From positions 1 through 16,140 of the forward strand of contig CAAFZS010000026.1 in NCBI GenBank assembly GCA_900767595.1: 16,140 nucleotides of DNA. The letters are read 5' to 3'. Of this stretch, positions 14,801 through 16,140 are shown piece by piece (the first letter of the stretch is position 1; each line of letters opens with the position of its first letter). The position numbers and the translations under genes were made by a program. Under the pieces are notes generated by a model. That model saw nothing but the letters and a program-made list of their open reading frames with translations. It was not told the DNA's origin and ran no database searches. The DNA comes from Bacteroidales bacterium (GTDB lineage: Bacteria > Bacteroidota > Bacteroidia > Bacteroidales > Paludibacteraceae).

Positions 14801-15973
14801 CTTGACGAGGGTGTGATTGGCATTTATGCTACCAACGCTGAAGGTTATACGATTGGTTTGGAACTCTATGCTGATCCTGCTGCTACTGAGATTCCTGCCG
14901 GAGTTTACACTATCTCCGCCACGCAGGAAGCCGGTACGGCTCTCCAATCTCTCGGTGTAGCCGGTGGTTACTTGACCGAGTGCTATGCAGGAACACTGGC
15001 TGCAAGCGGTGGTATCTCTGACTGGTGGTTCTTGGTTGAAGGTACGATTACGCTCGAATATGACGAGTATGACAAACTGAAAGTCGTTGTTAACGGTACG
15101 AACTCTTGGGGTCAACCCGTTACCGCTCTTGTTCAATATGTGAAACTGGAGCCGAAATCCACGGTTGATATTGTTTCCACCAACCTTTCATATACCGATG
15201 AATGGTATGCAGAATATGGTATCCAAGAGTTTGTTTTAACGAATGACAACTACGGAGTACTCTTAGACATCTTTGCAGACACACTTGTCGGTGAGTTTAC
15301 AGAAGATGACGTTGACCTCGCAGATAGTTACATCGTAGATTTCAATACCAATGCTAAGATTCCTGTTGTAAATACAGGTGATATCGTTGTTACTTTGGAT
15401 GGTAAGAACCTGACACTGACCACTACTTTGATAGGTGCTGATACTATCCAATATAACATCTCCGCTACCGGTTACCTCGGCTACATCCAAGGTGATGCTG
15501 TAGAAGGATACGTAGGCGAGTTCGCGATGGAGAACGTAACGTTGTTACAGGCTACAAAGTCGCAAGTAATGATCAACGGTTTCAATGAGGTCGGTGATAC
15601 TGTCGCTATTGTATTTGACGCTAAGTTCAGCAAGACGGCAGGTACAATCGTAGAACCCCAAGCCGGCGAATATGATGTTATCATGGCTTCTACCGGTTTC
15701 ACAGCGGAATATGACGTTTATCCTTCGTTCGTTGGCAACAACGCCGGTGTATGGTTCATCCAAAGCGGTAAACTCATTATTGCTGAAGATGGTTCGATGG
15801 CATTCTTAGGCGTTAACTCTTATGACGCACCTGTTGCGATTAACTTCACCGTTCCGGTAACCGGTTTACGCAACGCTAAGGCTAACGTGAAGGCTGCTAA
15901 ACAAATCAAGAACGGTCAAATCATTATCGTTCGCGAGAACAAGGAATACAATATCCTTGGTGCAGCTCTCTAA
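11888..15973 (+). CDS. Large modular beta-rich secreted protein with short C-terminal tail
   Basis: This is a 1361-residue exported protein of unknown function. Residues 1-19 are a signal peptide (MKKFFSLLCATLLVFSASA) without a lipobox. Residues 20-91 form a Lys/Ala/Gln-rich linker. The rest alternates beta-strand segments in repeated modules. One module type has a GTFT/VGEFT turn after paired strands (near 156 and 1135; a weaker copy near 437). A second has TVY about 13-15 residues before WIKG (556-574 and 714-731). DYADS recurs at 617-621 and 701-705, each followed by similar strands. A third has an AG, WF, NS-(W/Y)-x-x-PV pattern (1004-1086 and 1259-1324). The segment around 317-380, with IDATDANNVTI and GKLANGVITF, resembles modules I recall from other Bacteroidales secreted proteins. 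The last 35 residues end NGQIIIVRENKEYNILGAAL, a tail common in this order. No catalytic motif is recognised. It forms a single-gene unit with its own promoter and terminator; a surface adhesin or binding protein is a guess. Confidence 0.82.
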   Translation: MKKFFSLLCATLLVFSASAAPQAKKAEVVKKAPVAVEQMQKVQFEKAQIANFNQLSATPELKVINQEAKAKIGPKELAAQSRSVAPKKAPQDYTTTYNYKCGPTEVVVTDLSTPNYSQFKLAITQKAKNTSEYTKETLYDNTVELIINPDEHSIVGTFTTDDYSIDANTFLKSGSSTRYVSSWEPSTITIVSKGGNKYAITDGLLQVESSNGNYLYKYNYCYAAADLNNQDAEKTAFEFTFGEEPTPATWDTIGKSSVKDGVVAYLLGDTEDAAAYNVTTLQKGNSYKMVNLFGSANPAYNKIKDHASYKKAEIEIDATDANNVTIAKQKIGWTGALFSEVYEIEASNGKLANGVITFAAANIKFYEDGETPYAGYGDLVITLPKEEPKIDTIPVTVVKYQEKYYASSLDWQVIMQDAAGNGYSFDIFAPAEGLESGKTYTSDNGDFDLDYTFASIIVNMVNEAAVKASFTKTETEDALTVTAEMTTAANHVYQVTYNLDKTVEIVDANGIIIQPAKGTTKEYNRLATNTCFYYNSGTKLAYQSGTATLVECADGTVYWKDPVSKYAQGTWIKGKKEGSTITFATKQPVSYNSTYKVSTSVRWGNFDPETGFKVADDYADSFILDIKGDSLIMRGTQATFGDVATYFPGIFWDDDDSFNGYGDCGVNLYLPGWTPSTELITPPAGLVTAKMPFTGSGDAEDYADSVLVGWDKDTVYIQGLAVDFPTAWIKGVLKEGVVTFEKFQFVGKVSGTMPIWVLGTNAESELIDFTMTYDAQANLFKATNIFVVNASYEKIYYLDKVSKIVIGEVAQADWGEWEDFAPFGYNTGSWTFVAMATSPKTYSNYVALVRTDKNNADNKQIKITNWGEGWFGEGVELIINWNAKDNTCSIDKQYTGYTDTQYGKVSVSSVEDGTYNPETGTFSIHVDYTVSAGSFGNDVETYVMDAKQPGLMYDTDAPFDATFAYSDMSADLDEGVIGIYATNAEGYTIGLELYADPAATEIPAGVYTISATQEAGTALQSLGVAGGYLTECYAGTLAASGGISDWWFLVEGTITLEYDEYDKLKVVVNGTNSWGQPVTALVQYVKLEPKSTVDIVSTNLSYTDEWYAEYGIQEFVLTNDNYGVLLDIFADTLVGEFTEDDVDLADSYIVDFNTNAKIPVVNTGDIVVTLDGKNLTLTTTLIGADTIQYNISATGYLGYIQGDAVEGYVGEFAMENVTLLQATKSQVMINGFNEVGDTVAIVFDAKFSKTAGTIVEPQAGEYDVIMASTGFTAEYDVYPSFVGNNAGVWFIQSGKLIIAEDGSMAFLGVNSYDAPVAINFTVPVTGLRNAKANVKAAKQIKNGQIIIVRENKEYNILGAAL
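13595..14080 (+). repeat. Internal repeated segments (WIKG and DYADS modules) in the large protein gene
   Basis: Diverged repeats inside the coding sequence. (T/A)WIKG is encoded near 13595 and 14066. DYADS is encoded by GATTATGCTGATTCC at 13736-13750 and by GATTATGCCGATTCC at 13988-14002, which are 14 of 15 bases identical and 252 bases (84 codons) apart. Conservation is mainly at the protein level, which points to old duplication of folding units, not recent tandem expansion. Confidence 0.6.
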
Positions 15974-15991
15974 TCCTCAATTGGAATAGTT

Positions 15992-16026
15992 AAAAAAGGT
16001 CGCAGGTTTTGCCTGCGTCTTTTTTT
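15992..16026 (+). terminator. Intrinsic terminator after the large modular protein gene
   Basis: CGCAGG (16001-16006), loop TTTTG, CCTGCG (16012-16017), then TC and a T7 run (16020-16026). The run A6 at 15992-15997 faces the T-run, so the structure could also act on the opposite strand. It lies about 27 nt after the stop codon. Confidence 0.9.
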
Positions 16027-16041
16027 GTGCTTTTTAATCTC

Positions 16042-16140
16042 TGTCTTATCCTGAAATAAGTAGACACAATAAAAGTCTACTATGACCGATAAAAGACAAT
16101 TAAAAAGTAAATTTACAATGGAAGAGCGTATTAAAATCGC
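16042..16140 (+). mobile_element. Probable left end of an insertion sequence (IS3-like), cut by the window edge
   Basis: The sequence TGTCTTATCCTGAAATAAG followed by TAGACAC at 16042-16067 has the TG start and the overall pattern of left inverted repeats I recall from IS3-family elements, which end in a (G)GACAC segment. It directly precedes an open frame that looks like a transposase start. AGTAGAC (16059-16065) and GTCTACT (16075-16081) form a 7-bp inverted repeat around the end of this region, just before the ATG at 16082. The right end and target duplication are outside the window, so the family is tentative; IS30-like is possible. Confidence 0.5.
16082..16140 (+). CDS. Transposase N-terminus (partial)
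   Basis: Only 19 full codons are visible: MTDKRQLKSKF then TMEERIKI. The basic start followed by F-T-x-E-E-R-I-K-I resembles the beginning of the helix-turn-helix domain of transposase subunits, such as OrfA of IS3-type elements or IS30 transposases. No Shine-Dalgarno site precedes it; instead a 7-bp hairpin ends at the start codon. The rest lies beyond the window, so neither intactness nor family can be judged. Confidence 0.5.
   Translation, partial: MTDKRQLKSKFTMEERIKI

Noticed and set aside
14603..15136. 177-codon minus-strand open frame within the large protein gene
   Set aside because: It mirrors the biased codons of the + strand protein and has no start signals or family resemblance.
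1..16140. tRNA, rRNA or CRISPR arrays
   Set aside because: No cloverleaf-like segment, rRNA-like sequence or regularly spaced direct repeat was seen on either strand.

Overview
The window looks like a chromosomal segment of a member of the order Bacteroidales (phylum Bacteroidota). The grounds are a complete SusC/SusD pair, three lipoproteins with acidic residues just after the lipidated cysteine, promoters of the Bacteroidales type (TTTG, 20 nt, TAnnTTTG), A/T-rich leaders without Shine-Dalgarno sites in front of most transcription units, and secreted proteins with the short C-terminal tails seen in Prevotella/Bacteroidales-type proteins. The genus cannot be named. All complete genes lie on the + strand.

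Layout. (1) 1-1029 is the 3' part of an M16-family zinc peptidase gene whose HxxEH motif lies off the window. (2) 1087-10408 is one probable operon: promoter, SusC-type TonB-dependent transporter, SusD-type lipoprotein, HExxH zinc metallohydrolase-like lipoprotein, DUF4302 lipoprotein, a Cys-rich secreted protein with a BACON-like end, then a strong terminator. (3) 10439-11721 is a single AAA_14/DUF4143 ATPase gene with its own promoter. (4) 11750-16026 is a third unit: promoter, leader of about 100 nt, a 1361-residue modular beta-rich secreted protein, and a terminator. (5) From about 16042 to the edge there seems to be the left end of an insertion sequence with the first codons of its transposase.

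How the parts may work together. SusC and SusD would form an outer-membrane import complex. The two lipoproteins encoded after it are probably exposed on the same surface, one with an intact HExxH site, so the operon reads as a bind/cleave/import unit for an unidentified substrate, more likely peptide-like than glycan because no glycoside hydrolase is present. The last gene of the operon and the 1361-residue protein both carry signal peptides and short C-terminal tails built from the same sequence elements in different order. All three complete promoters share more than the core boxes: the spacer is exactly 20 nt each time and its sequence is partly conserved, with a 12-base identity between the SusC and 1361-residue-protein promoters. 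No RNA gene or CRISPR array was seen. No gene-free stretch exceeds 300 bases.
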